Origin: Planctomycetota bacterium
GTDB taxonomy: Bacteria > Planctomycetota > PUPC01 > JACPCR01
Direction: 5' to 3'
DNA: 32,768 nucleotides
Assembly (NCBI GenBank): GCA_027625095.1
Contig: JAQBXN010000102.1
Location: 1 to 32,768, forward strand
Positions 1 through 7,507 of this stretch are shown in pieces (positions within the stretch are counted from its first letter, which is position 1; every line of letters begins with the position of its first letter). Position numbers and translations under genes: made by a program. The notes below the pieces were generated by a model. The model saw only the letters and a program-made list of their open reading frames with translations. It was not told the origin of the DNA and searched no databases.

Positions 1-35
1 GGGGCTAATTGCCTCCGTCCCTTCGGGACTATTGA
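1..35 (-). repeat. Partial family A hairpin repeat
   Basis: Read on the minus strand, the stem GTCCC/GGGAC (loop GAA on that strand) is followed by a spacer and AGCCCC, where the window cuts it. It matches the family A element found complete at 7537, 18302, 21963 and 26605, with a T:A pair in the stem where most copies have C:G. Confidence 0.6.
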
Positions 36-675
36 AAGTGGCAACATTATTTTGGCCGGAGTCCTTACCATCCTCCACCACGAGCACCTTGTCGTCTTCC
101 TTGCCTTCGCGCTTCACCACGTGGCCTTCATGGGGCTCGTACGGAATCTGTGGAACAGGCACGAACTCCCTCTCCTGAATGCGCAGCGCAAGGATTTCCG
201 GCGCCATGGTTCCCACGAGCCGAATCTCAGGCCCGTCCGCGGGATGCGGCGCGCCTTTGGCGAGGAGGTCCTGCTTACGCTTTTCGGCTTCCTCTGCCAC
301 CTTCTGCGCCTGTTCGGTTTCCCTGGTCAGACGCTTCCGCAGCTTCTCCCGGGCCGTGAGGATCTCTGGCGTAGGTTCGACCAGTTCGATCCGGTGCACG
401 ATCAAGTCCACCGGCATGCCTGACCATCGTCCGAGGACCCCAACCTGGGCAACCTGCGTGAGGTCGAAGCCGGCCTGCTTGCCGGGGTCGCTCACGCTGC
501 CCGACTCTCTGAGCGAGGCCCCATCACTGGCGGTGATGGTGGCGGTGGCTCCGGCAGCAACTCCTGCAATACGGAACGGCGCGCCAGTCAGGACGCACTC
601 CACAAAGTGTCGCAGTTCCGCCTTGTAGGACCACGCGCGGCGGCACGGTCGTCTTCCCGCCCGGACGATATCTGC
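1..675 (-). CDS. 3' part of an unidentified minus-strand gene, running off the window
   Basis: One minus-strand frame is open from 675 down to base 1 and has no stop before the window edge. Read from 675 it contains a stretch around KAELRHFVECVLTG, loosely like the C-terminus of Gfo/Idh/MocA oxidoreductases. A segment ending VDLIVHRIELVEP follows, resembling the last strand of a carbohydrate-binding beta-sandwich. Then comes a charged, probably coiled segment (residues read from about 360 to 250, rich in EKLRKRL, EEAEKRK), and a tail at 35-1 that is itself a hairpin repeat. The only ATG is at 417; the upstream part lies before it, so the 5' end is probably lost or the start is a GTG (603 or 495). 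An in-frame stop lies at 676-678. I do not recognise the full protein. It may be a truncated secreted or sugar-related gene. Confidence 0.4.
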
Positions 676-1265
676 TCAATTCCCAGGTCTCGTTCCGGCA
701 GGAGCCGGGGAAGCATCTGGAACTGCGCGGGGAGCATGGGGACATCATGTACACACGCGAGGATTGGGAAGCCCGGCCCCGCCGGGTGGTCTGCATGCTG
801 ATAGTGATGCTTGCCGACCTTCCGGAAGGACGCGGAAATATCTAGGTGAGGATTGGCAGTTACCTGCAACTGGCAGGCACGCAACAAATGGCAAGGCGCC
901 GTTGAAATCAAATGCGACCCACAAACCTGATTTTGCCGACATGGATTACCAGCCACTGACACCGGTCGTCGCCAGGGCCTGCCAGGTGATCGCTTTCAAT
1001 ACCAATCTGATTCACACCGGTTCGCTGAACATCGATACGGAATCCAGACGAACCATGTTCATCAATTATTGCCCGCGCGGGAATGATTGGCGTATGCAAC
1101 GCGCATCCGGAAGAAAAGAAACGAATGGACGTCTGGCGAGTCGCATGGCGAGAACAATTTTCCCCGGAGCGACAACATCTGTTGTTGAACGACGAGGACT
1201 GAATTCAAAGAATCGTCGAGTTCGATGGCGGCCGACTCCAGAACGGCCGGCGCGACTATTTCTGA
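660..1265 (+). pseudogene. Phytanoyl-CoA dioxygenase-like remnant, several frameshifts
   Basis: Pieces of one PhyH-type Fe(II)/2-oxoglutarate dioxygenase are spread over the three plus frames. About 663-842 reads ...SQVSFRQEPGKHLEL...RRVVCMLIVMLADLPEGRGNI, then a TAG at 843, then VRIGSYLQLAGT (the PGSH-like turn of the family). From about 917 the frame changes to HKPDFADMDYQPLTP and VIAFNTNLIHTGSLN...RRTMFINY, which carries the third metal-ligand His and the 2-oxoglutarate-binding Arg expected near the C-terminus. From about 1083 a third frame reads HPEEKKRMDVWRVAW, and a last shift gives RIVEFDGGRLQNGRRDYF with a stop at 1263-1265. The fragments align in family order, so this is one decayed gene. 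The N-terminal HxD part is not visible. The first segment (GGTVVFPPGRYLL, from about 639) could instead be a beta-helix fragment. Confidence 0.55.
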
Positions 1266-1390
1266 GAGCCTGTTTTAGAAAGCAATCCTCAGCAGGGATT
1301 GAAAGTGCGGTTTGACACGACGCTCACCTCGCGTTTAGCTCTGTGCCAATCAGGAGAGGATCGATTTCCCCCGAGAAAGCAGGATTTGGA

Positions 1391-2239
1391 ATGACGAATG
1401 AGTGGTACAGAAACTCCCGGTGTTGCTGGGTACTGTTGATGGTTCTAGTGACGCTGTTCGCTGGCGGATGTGTGACCGTGCCAATGGGCTCCTCGCGTTC
1501 CGGCATCGAATACTCACATCTGGTACGCTCCGAACCCCGACCGTTACAGATTCATATACTCCGGATCGATCTCCAAAAGAGGAAACTTGCCATTGATGTG
1601 GCGCCCGACCCCGACGGCGCCGGAGAGGCAGAGACGGTACTTGTGCTTCCGCTCGACCACGCCCGGCGCGCGAAGATCGTAGCGGGGGTGAACGCCAATG
1701 CCTGGTCCATGGTGCCGAGACCGCCGAAGGGAGAGCATCCTCACTACGTCGTGGACGCGGCCTGTGATATCGCGGGTTGGGTACTGGTAGACGGGGTTGA
1801 GCGCAGCCCGGTGCAGCCCGGTTACTGGAGTTTCTGGCTCGACCGCGATGGGACGCCAAGCCTCGGAAACATCGTGGCGCCGGTGAGCAGCGCACGCTGG
1901 GCCGTCGCCGGGTTCGGCGGGCTGTTAACCGACGGAAAGATTCTGCCTGGTCAATCAGAACAGCGACACCCTCGAACGGCCCTGGGATTGGACCGGGAAG
2001 GCAGATTTCTTGTCCTGGTCGCGGTGGATGGACGGCAGCCGGGATATAGCGAAGGTATGAGTACCCGGGAATTGGCGGAGCTCATGTTGGAACTCGGGTG
2101 TGCGAGCGCGCTCAACCTCGATGGTGGCGGCAGCACGTCCATGGTCTTGCGCGACGAGCACGGAGAACTCCGAATCATGAACCGGCCTTCGGATCGGACG
2201 GGGCCTCGGCCGGTACCGATTCTGTTTGGAGTCAGGTGA
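1391..2239 (+). CDS. Phosphodiester glycosidase (NAGPA/DUF2233-like) lipoprotein
   Basis: The 282-residue product has a hydrophobic N-terminus (WVLLMVLVTLFAGGC) ending in a Cys at residue 27, an imperfect lipobox, so it is probably an envelope lipoprotein. The rest fits the NAGPA (GlcNAc-1-phosphodiester alpha-N-acetylglucosaminidase-like) family: GVNANAW near residue 100, HPRTALGLDREGRFLVLVAVDG, then the conserved C-terminal GCASALNLDGGGSTSMV around residue 240, ending soon after in VPILFGVR. Members hydrolyse sugar phosphodiesters or related exopolysaccharide linkages; the substrate here is unknown. ATG 1391 was chosen over the upstream in-frame ATG at 1343 because it gives a proper signal sequence and follows AGGATTTGGA. 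The gene is alone and convergent with the regulator at 2333. Confidence 0.8.
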   Translation: MTNEWYRNSRCCWVLLMVLVTLFAGGCVTVPMGSSRSGIEYSHLVRSEPRPLQIHILRIDLQKRKLAIDVAPDPDGAGEAETVLVLPLDHARRAKIVAGVNANAWSMVPRPPKGEHPHYVVDAACDIAGWVLVDGVERSPVQPGYWSFWLDRDGTPSLGNIVAPVSSARWAVAGFGGLLTDGKILPGQSEQRHPRTALGLDREGRFLVLVAVDGRQPGYSEGMSTRELAELMLELGCASALNLDGGGSTSMVLRDEHGELRIMNRPSDRTGPRPVPILFGVR

Positions 2240-2280
2240 GACCGCGTTAGCATTCCGTCTCAGTAGTCGCGCTGCCAACG

Positions 2281-2310
2281 CTCCTGTGCGTGCTGCACGC
2301 AGACAGGGAG
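2281..2310. terminator. Hairpin between convergent genes, possible bidirectional terminator
   Basis: CTCCTGT-GCGTG-CTG-CACGC-AG-ACAGGGAG can fold into an almost continuous stem with a 3-nt loop. It lies in the 93-bp gap between the stops of two convergent genes. There is no T-run on either side, so it is not a textbook intrinsic terminator. Confidence 0.35.
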
Positions 2311-2332
2311 CGTGCGGCGGGGTCGTGGCTGC

Positions 2333-3436
2333 CTACTTCCCTCTGAGTACGAGCGTCGGGGCTACTTTCTCAAACACCGGAGACTTGGGTGCTTTGCCGT
2401 CCATAATGCGGCGGATCAGGCGGCTCGCGTGGGCGGCGACTTTTTCCAGGTTCCAGTTGAGCGTCGAGAAGGGCGGGTGCGCGGCCTGACTCCAGGGAGT
2501 GTCGCCGTTGCCGATGAAGGTGAGGTGGTCGAGCGCATCAGGCTGGAGGGTGTGCAGCAATGTCTTGACGTCCCAGGCATCAACGTCGCGCAGGCCGAAG
2601 ATGGCGGTGGGAGGGTCTGATTTATTGAGAATGGCCAAGAGATGCTCTTCGTCGCAACATGTTGCAGCTTCGTGGCGGGTGGGGAGATTCGTGAGCTTTC
2701 CGCCGCGCTGTAACCACTCCGGAGCGAAACCGGCGCCCTGCACGTGAAGCTCGGGGGGACATGCGCCCTTGCCTTCCCACGCGCCAGAACTTTTGATCAT
2801 GTTTTCGGGGCCGGCAACGAGGGCGTGTCGATGGCCCGCCGACCAGAGATGCTCGGCGATCAATCGACTGCCTGCGACATGGTTTACCAGGATGCGGTGG
2901 ACGCAATCCCGATGGGTCGATGACTCCCAGGAGATGACTGCGAGCAGGTGCTTGCCATCAGGTATGCCTGACTCGAGTGCACTGAACGGGAAGCCGCCGC
3001 CTGCGTGGGTGATCAGGAAACGGGCATCCGAATAAAGTGCTCGGGCAAGCAGGTCGCCCGCATCGCTGTGACTGGTGTCCAGCACCGAGGCAAACAGCCC
3101 CACGTCGTGGAGCTGGTCGAGGAGCAAACGGGTCATGTCTCCGTACAGGTGTCCGGTGGCCGGCATGCAGAGCACGGCGCTGTTGGACATCTTCAGCTCG
3201 ACGGGTCTGTCCTTCACATAGGTGCCGGAACCGTGACGACGGACAACATACCCCTGCGCCTCCAGCCTTTCGACGGCCTGGCGAATGGGAAACACACTAA
3301 TCCGGAAGCGCTGGGACAGCTCCCGGATAGACGGCATCTTCGACCCGGGCGCGAGGAGGCCTGACGAAATCTCGTCCTGCAAGACCTCAAAGACCTGGTC
3401 GCTATAGTTGACGTTTGTTTCGCGGGTGAGTTGCAT
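2333..3436 (-). CDS. GntR-family regulator with LacI-type ligand-binding domain
   Basis: This is a 367-residue transcription factor. Residues about 8-75 form a GntR winged helix (PGSKMPSIRELSQRF...IRQAVERLEAQGYVVRRHGSGTYV). The rest (about 85-360) resembles a periplasmic-binding-protein/LacI sensor, as in AraR-type sugar regulators: an ENMIKSSG loop, PPTAIFGLRDVDAWDV, and LTFIGNGDTPWSQAAHPPFSTLNWNLEKVAAHA, close to the usual LacI-family closing segment. Such proteins bind a sugar and release DNA. It is transcribed away from the GH123-like operon at 3677 across a 240-bp gap with a good promoter, so it is the likely regulator of that operon and perhaps of itself. The ligand cannot be read from sequence. 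Confidence 0.85.
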   Translation of the reverse strand: MQLTRETNVNYSDQVFEVLQDEISSGLLAPGSKMPSIRELSQRFRISVFPIRQAVERLEAQGYVVRRHGSGTYVKDRPVELKMSNSAVLCMPATGHLYGDMTRLLLDQLHDVGLFASVLDTSHSDAGDLLARALYSDARFLITHAGGGFPFSALESGIPDGKHLLAVISWESSTHRDCVHRILVNHVAGSRLIAEHLWSAGHRHALVAGPENMIKSSGAWEGKGACPPELHVQGAGFAPEWLQRGGKLTNLPTRHEAATCCDEEHLLAILNKSDPPTAIFGLRDVDAWDVKTLLHTLQPDALDHLTFIGNGDTPWSQAAHPPFSTLNWNLEKVAAHASRLIRRIMDGKAPKSPVFEKVAPTLVLRGK

Positions 3437-3568
3437 GGGAAGGCCGCTGGTGACCGGAAACTACCGCAGTCGTTAGCAGACGAAGATACGAAAACAAACC
3501 CAGGGCGGCAACGAATATCACACTTTCCCTGTTCGAGAGAATGGATTTCATCATGCTTGCCGCAAACG

Positions 3569-3592
3569 GTAATTATTAGTAAACGGCATTTA
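3569..3592. promoter_or_regulatory. AT-rich repeat, candidate GntR operator
   Basis: An AT-rich block in otherwise GC-rich DNA contains AAACGG at each end, as direct repeats, around TAAT-T-ATTA, a small palindrome. It lies just upstream of the -35 at 3599 and between the divergent regulator and glycosidase genes, a natural place for an operator. Binding by this regulator is inferred. Confidence 0.35.
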
Positions 3593-3598
3593 TTGGCC

Positions 3599-3627
3599 TT
3601 GACAGTTAATTTTGGCTCAGCTAGTTT
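3599..3627 (+). promoter_or_regulatory. Sigma-70-like promoter for the GH123-like operon
   Basis: A perfect TTGACA (3599-3604), a 17-bp spacer and TAGTTT (3622-3627) put the expected transcription start near 3634, upstream of both candidate start codons of the large glycosidase-like gene. Confidence 0.55.
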
Positions 3628-3676
3628 CCTCGCCACATTTCCAGACGACGGGCTGTGCGCCCCTAACTCCTTACTC

Positions 3677-6600
3677 ATGAAATCACACTTTGCGTCTTGC
3701 GGAGGTTCTCCTTTGTTGCAGTCGGCAACTCCAATCCGATTCGTGCCGTTCGTGGTTTTCCTGTTGGGGAGCCTTGCGGCCCAGGAACACCCGACTTCCT
3801 ATGGCAAGGCGGCGACCGTCGACGCCGCTTTGATTCGGGTGCCAATGACGCAGAATCCGCCGACCATCGATGGCAAGATGTCGCCGAAAGAATGGGAAGA
3901 TGCTTCGGCGCTGACCGGATTCTGGTATGACGTAGGCGGAGGCGCCTATAATTTCCTGGCTCCGAAGGAGACCCAGAACAATGCCTACCTGATGTATGAC
4001 CGCGAGAAGCTCTACGGGGTGATCACTTACCCGGTCTACCCCGAAGGTTCCTGGCTGCGCTCGAGGGGGCGGTTTCCTAATGTGCTGCAACACCCGCTCT
4101 ATGGGGTTCTCGCAGACGACCATATCGAATTCGAACTGCGCCCTTATCACGATCCCGCTCGCGGCTTCCAGATGGGGCTGATTCGATTCGATGTGAATTC
4201 GCTGAACACGGTCTGCGACTGGACCTGGTCGCGCCTTGGGCAGTACGATATGACTTACCAGTCCAAGGCGGTCATTCGTTCCCACATCGACGAGAAAATG
4301 TGGGTGATGGAGTTCAGCCTGCCATTTAAATCGCTGGTTGTGCTGGATTATGCGGGTAAAGATGAAAACGGTCTGCCCATCGTTGCGACGCCTCCGCCCG
4401 ACGGCACGAAATACCGTTTTTGGATTCACCCCGGTCTGGGCGGCGCAGGGCTGCCGTTGACGCATGTCTTCGACCAGCACCAATGGAACACGACCAAGGG
4501 GCAGTTGATTTTTGATTCGCAGTGCGTGGCCTTTCAGGTGAACGACCTCGGCCCCATTGCAGACGACGTCATTGACGTGCACTTCAGCGTAAAGAACCAC
4601 GCAACCCAGTCACAGACCATGCGGCTCGGCTTTTTTGTCGAGAGCGCACGCGGGCTGATTTACTCCAGCTACGATGCTCCCGATCTCAACAAGGGCATCC
4701 TCGAACTGACGCCCGGCGAGTCGCGCAAGATTCGGCTCCGCAAGGCCTTTCCCGGCATCACTAAGGACGGCAACGTGCTCTGGTTTGACGTGCGCAGCGC
4801 GGGCCAGCCGGCCAAGCTTCTTTTCCGCGCCCGGCTCATGCGTTTTCATTCCAGCGATGGCGGAGAGATGGAATACGAAAATCTGGAGCGCGACCACGGC
4901 ATCACGGTCTACAGAGTCGGCGACGACAACAAACCCATCATCGATCCGAACACCGGCAAACCGGTCAAGGCAACGGGCGATGTCCCTTACTCCAAGATTC
5001 TGCCGACCATGCTGGAGAAAGCTCGGCCGGAGCGCACTGAGTTTGATGCCCGCATGCAGATTTCACACTACGACAAACGCCTGTTCGCCGTCATCGACGT
5101 CGGCATCGCGGGCGGCAGTGACGAATCCAAGCGCGCCAAAGAAGCCAAGCTCATCCTCATGCGCGACGATCCGGAAGAGACCGTCGTCAGGGAATTCACC
5201 ACGCCCTTCGACGACGTCTTTGCCATGTTCCTCGTGGACGTGCCCGAATTTGTTGAGGAGGAGAAATACAAGGCCACGATTCTGCTCTTCGATCAGAACA
5301 AACGCATCGTTGGCGAGAAAGACCTGCCGCCATTCAAATACGATGGCGGCCCCTGGAAGAACAACAAGCTAGGACTCGGCGACGACGTCTGGGAACCGTT
5401 CGAGCCCATCAAGGCCAACGCCACCAGCCTGGAGACCGCCAAGCACCGCTTCGCCATTTCGCCGCAGGGCCTGCCCGGCCAGATTTTTATCAAGCCCGAC
5501 CCCCGAGAAATCCAGATTGAAAAACGCAAGCCCGGCGCGCAGATGACCGATGAAGCGTTGCTGGAAATCGGCCGCGGGCCGCAACTGCGTGAGCCGATGC
5601 GGCTCGAAGCAGTCATCGGCGGCAAACGGGTGGCCGCCAGCATCACCAAGCCTGCAGCCATCACTAAGCCTGGCAAGAGCGAAACGGTCTACACATCAGA
5701 GATGTCGTTCGGAGCAATGTCGGCAAAGCTCGAATCCCGCTACGACTGCGACGGCTCGATCCACTTCACCCTCGATTACGGCTCCGAGCAGCCGGCGAAG
5801 ATCGACCGGCTGGAGATGGTCATGCCCCTCGACGGACTCGTCGATATCGCTTTCTCCGAGACCGGCAAAGGCAGCATGGCCGCGGCCGACGCCTGGGAGT
5901 GCACATTGCCCGCCGGCGAAGGCGTCGTCTGGGACAGCAAAAAGGCGATGCGCGAACTGACCTACGGGCGTTTTGTTCCCTGGTTCTGGTTCGGCAGCGG
6001 CGACCGCGGCTTTACTTTCTATTGCGACAGCTCTGAAGGCTGGATGTTTGACGCAGAGGGCTCGACCATCCAGGTCGAGCGCGACGCGGCTGGCAAAGCG
6101 ACCCTGCGAGTGCAGTTCGTCAATCACACCGCCGAGGTCAAGGGCCGCCGCACTATTCCGTTCACCATCCTCACACACCCGGCCAAGAACAAGCCCAGGA
6201 ATTTCCGTGCCAATGGATGGTATTACACCCTCGGCCATTCGTGGGCCGCCGGCTATTGGGTCGAGCCTTACGATCTCTCTGAAGAGACTCTCAAGGAGCA
6301 GTGGCGTCAGGCATCCGGCGCGCCAGCCGACCTCCCCTACGAAAAAGCGCACACCTGGCGCAAAGATGATCCGCCTTTCATGCGTTACGGAAAGTGGCGT
6401 AACGCCCAGTGTGGTTTCAGTGCCGAGGCCCCCAACGTCGACCGCATGTGGGAAGACAAAGCGACCTATCTCTTCGAGCGACAGATTCGGGTCGGCCGCC
6501 GCGTCGGCTGGCACATGGACGAATACTGGCCGATCGGCTTCGGTTGGACAGACAACCTCGCCATGGGCAACGGCTACATTCTTCCGGAGCACCAGCAGGA

Positions 6601-7504
6601 CAATAAAACGCACCTGCCCTGGACGAACGGCTTCCTCACACGCCCCATGCGCGACCACTACAAGCGCCTCGCCCGCATCCACAAGATCAACAACGTCCCC
6701 AATCGCCACCAGGCATGGACGAACAACGAAGCCACCATGCTCGAATCTTTCTGGTGGAGCAGCTTCCTGGTCGAGGGCGCCGGCGCCGAGCACCGAGCCT
6801 TCGAGGTCGACATGGTCACGCAGTTCCCCAGTTCGATTTATCGTTACCTGTCGCAGAGCCATTCCGGCCTGGCTACCGCGCACATGGCTGACGCCACCTA
6901 TTCCGAATACGGCGACGACAAACGCATGGATCGCCAGATCATCGGCCGCGCCATCCTCCACGATATCGGCGTCACCCCGACGGGCGCCCACGGAATCATC
7001 TACCACAAAGAGGACGCCGTCCGTCTGCTGACAGCCCTGACCAGATTTGGTTTCTTCGAAGACGCGAACATCGAAAAACTCCCCTACTGGCGGAATGAGA
7101 AATATGTGAAGATCGGCGACAAGCCATCGAGTGAGAGCGAAGTGTATGTGTCCGTTTACCGCCGCCCCCTGCCAGAAGGCAACGGTTACCAGGCTCTATT
7201 TGTAGTCATGAATGAAAGCTTCGACCCCGTCGAGCTGCCCCTGCATTTGGTGGATGAGCAACGCCTGCTCGGCGGCCCCAATACTCTGACCGCCAGCGAA
7301 GCCCTGCAGCAGACCAAAGTCCACGAAAGCCTCACTGACTGGTGGCAGCAAGCCGCCGCCGGCCAGACCGATTCGCCCGTCCTCATGGACATCGAATCCG
7401 GCGACGTCGTAGCACGTCAGGGAGATACTGAAGCCTACGGTCCTATTTACATCCCCTATCATGACTACCGAATTTTTATGGCGAAGCATGTGGAGGGGGA
7501 TTGA
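3677..7504 (+). CDS. Large exported CBM9 + GH123-like glycoside hydrolase
   Basis: The 1275-residue product has a signal peptide (hydrophobic core VPFVVFLLGSLAA). Residues about 50-265 are a CBM9/DOMON-like sugar-binding module (PPTIDGKMSPKEW, DDHIEFELRPY, WVMEFSLPFKSL). Beta-rich linker domains follow to about 630. A GH123/DUF4091-type region begins with GRGPQLREPMRLEA and FGSGDRGFTFYCDSSEGW (about 772), then an alpha/beta barrel with RVGWHMDEYWPIGFGW, where Asp948-Glu949 match the paired catalytic DE of GH123-type hexosaminidases. A C-terminal beta domain closes it. The likely role is cleavage of amino-sugar or other glycans outside the cell; the substrate is inferred only. ATG 3677 is used. 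TTG 3713 is a strong rival because GGAGG (3701-3705) lies 7 bases before it and it gives a shorter signal peptide. An in-frame ATG at 3431 is too far upstream, ahead of the promoter. Confidence 0.8.
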   Translation: MKSHFASCGGSPLLQSATPIRFVPFVVFLLGSLAAQEHPTSYGKAATVDAALIRVPMTQNPPTIDGKMSPKEWEDASALTGFWYDVGGGAYNFLAPKETQNNAYLMYDREKLYGVITYPVYPEGSWLRSRGRFPNVLQHPLYGVLADDHIEFELRPYHDPARGFQMGLIRFDVNSLNTVCDWTWSRLGQYDMTYQSKAVIRSHIDEKMWVMEFSLPFKSLVVLDYAGKDENGLPIVATPPPDGTKYRFWIHPGLGGAGLPLTHVFDQHQWNTTKGQLIFDSQCVAFQVNDLGPIADDVIDVHFSVKNHATQSQTMRLGFFVESARGLIYSSYDAPDLNKGILELTPGESRKIRLRKAFPGITKDGNVLWFDVRSAGQPAKLLFRARLMRFHSSDGGEMEYENLERDHGITVYRVGDDNKPIIDPNTGKPVKATGDVPYSKILPTMLEKARPERTEFDARMQISHYDKRLFAVIDVGIAGGSDESKRAKEAKLILMRDDPEETVVREFTTPFDDVFAMFLVDVPEFVEEEKYKATILLFDQNKRIVGEKDLPPFKYDGGPWKNNKLGLGDDVWEPFEPIKANATSLETAKHRFAISPQGLPGQIFIKPDPREIQIEKRKPGAQMTDEALLEIGRGPQLREPMRLEAVIGGKRVAASITKPAAITKPGKSETVYTSEMSFGAMSAKLESRYDCDGSIHFTLDYGSEQPAKIDRLEMVMPLDGLVDIAFSETGKGSMAAADAWECTLPAGEGVVWDSKKAMRELTYGRFVPWFWFGSGDRGFTFYCDSSEGWMFDAEGSTIQVERDAAGKATLRVQFVNHTAEVKGRRTIPFTILTHPAKNKPRNFRANGWYYTLGHSWAAGYWVEPYDLSEETLKEQWRQASGAPADLPYEKAHTWRKDDPPFMRYGKWRNAQCGFSAEAPNVDRMWEDKATYLFERQIRVGRRVGWHMDEYWPIGFGWTDNLAMGNGYILPEHQQDNKTHLPWTNGFLTRPMRDHYKRLARIHKINNVPNRHQAWTNNEATMLESFWWSSFLVEGAGAEHRAFEVDMVTQFPSSIYRYLSQSHSGLATAHMADATYSEYGDDKRMDRQIIGRAILHDIGVTPTGAHGIIYHKEDAVRLLTALTRFGFFEDANIEKLPYWRNEKYVKIGDKPSSESEVYVSVYRRPLPEGNGYQALFVVMNESFDPVELPLHLVDEQRLLGGPNTLTASEALQQTKVHESLTDWWQQAAAGQTDSPVLMDIESGDVVARQGDTEAYGPIYIPYHDYRIFMAKHVEGD

Positions 7505-7507
7505 ACG

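Noticed and set aside
618..745. Separate pectate-lyase-like beta-helix gene fragment
   Set aside because: GGTVVFPPGRYLL is suggestive, but the same frame continues smoothly into the dioxygenase-like segment, so one remnant is the simpler reading.
5696..7006. 436-codon minus-strand open frame
   Set aside because: It lies entirely antisense to the GH123-like barrel. Its translation has no recognisable domain, and high GC with biased third positions explains the open frame.
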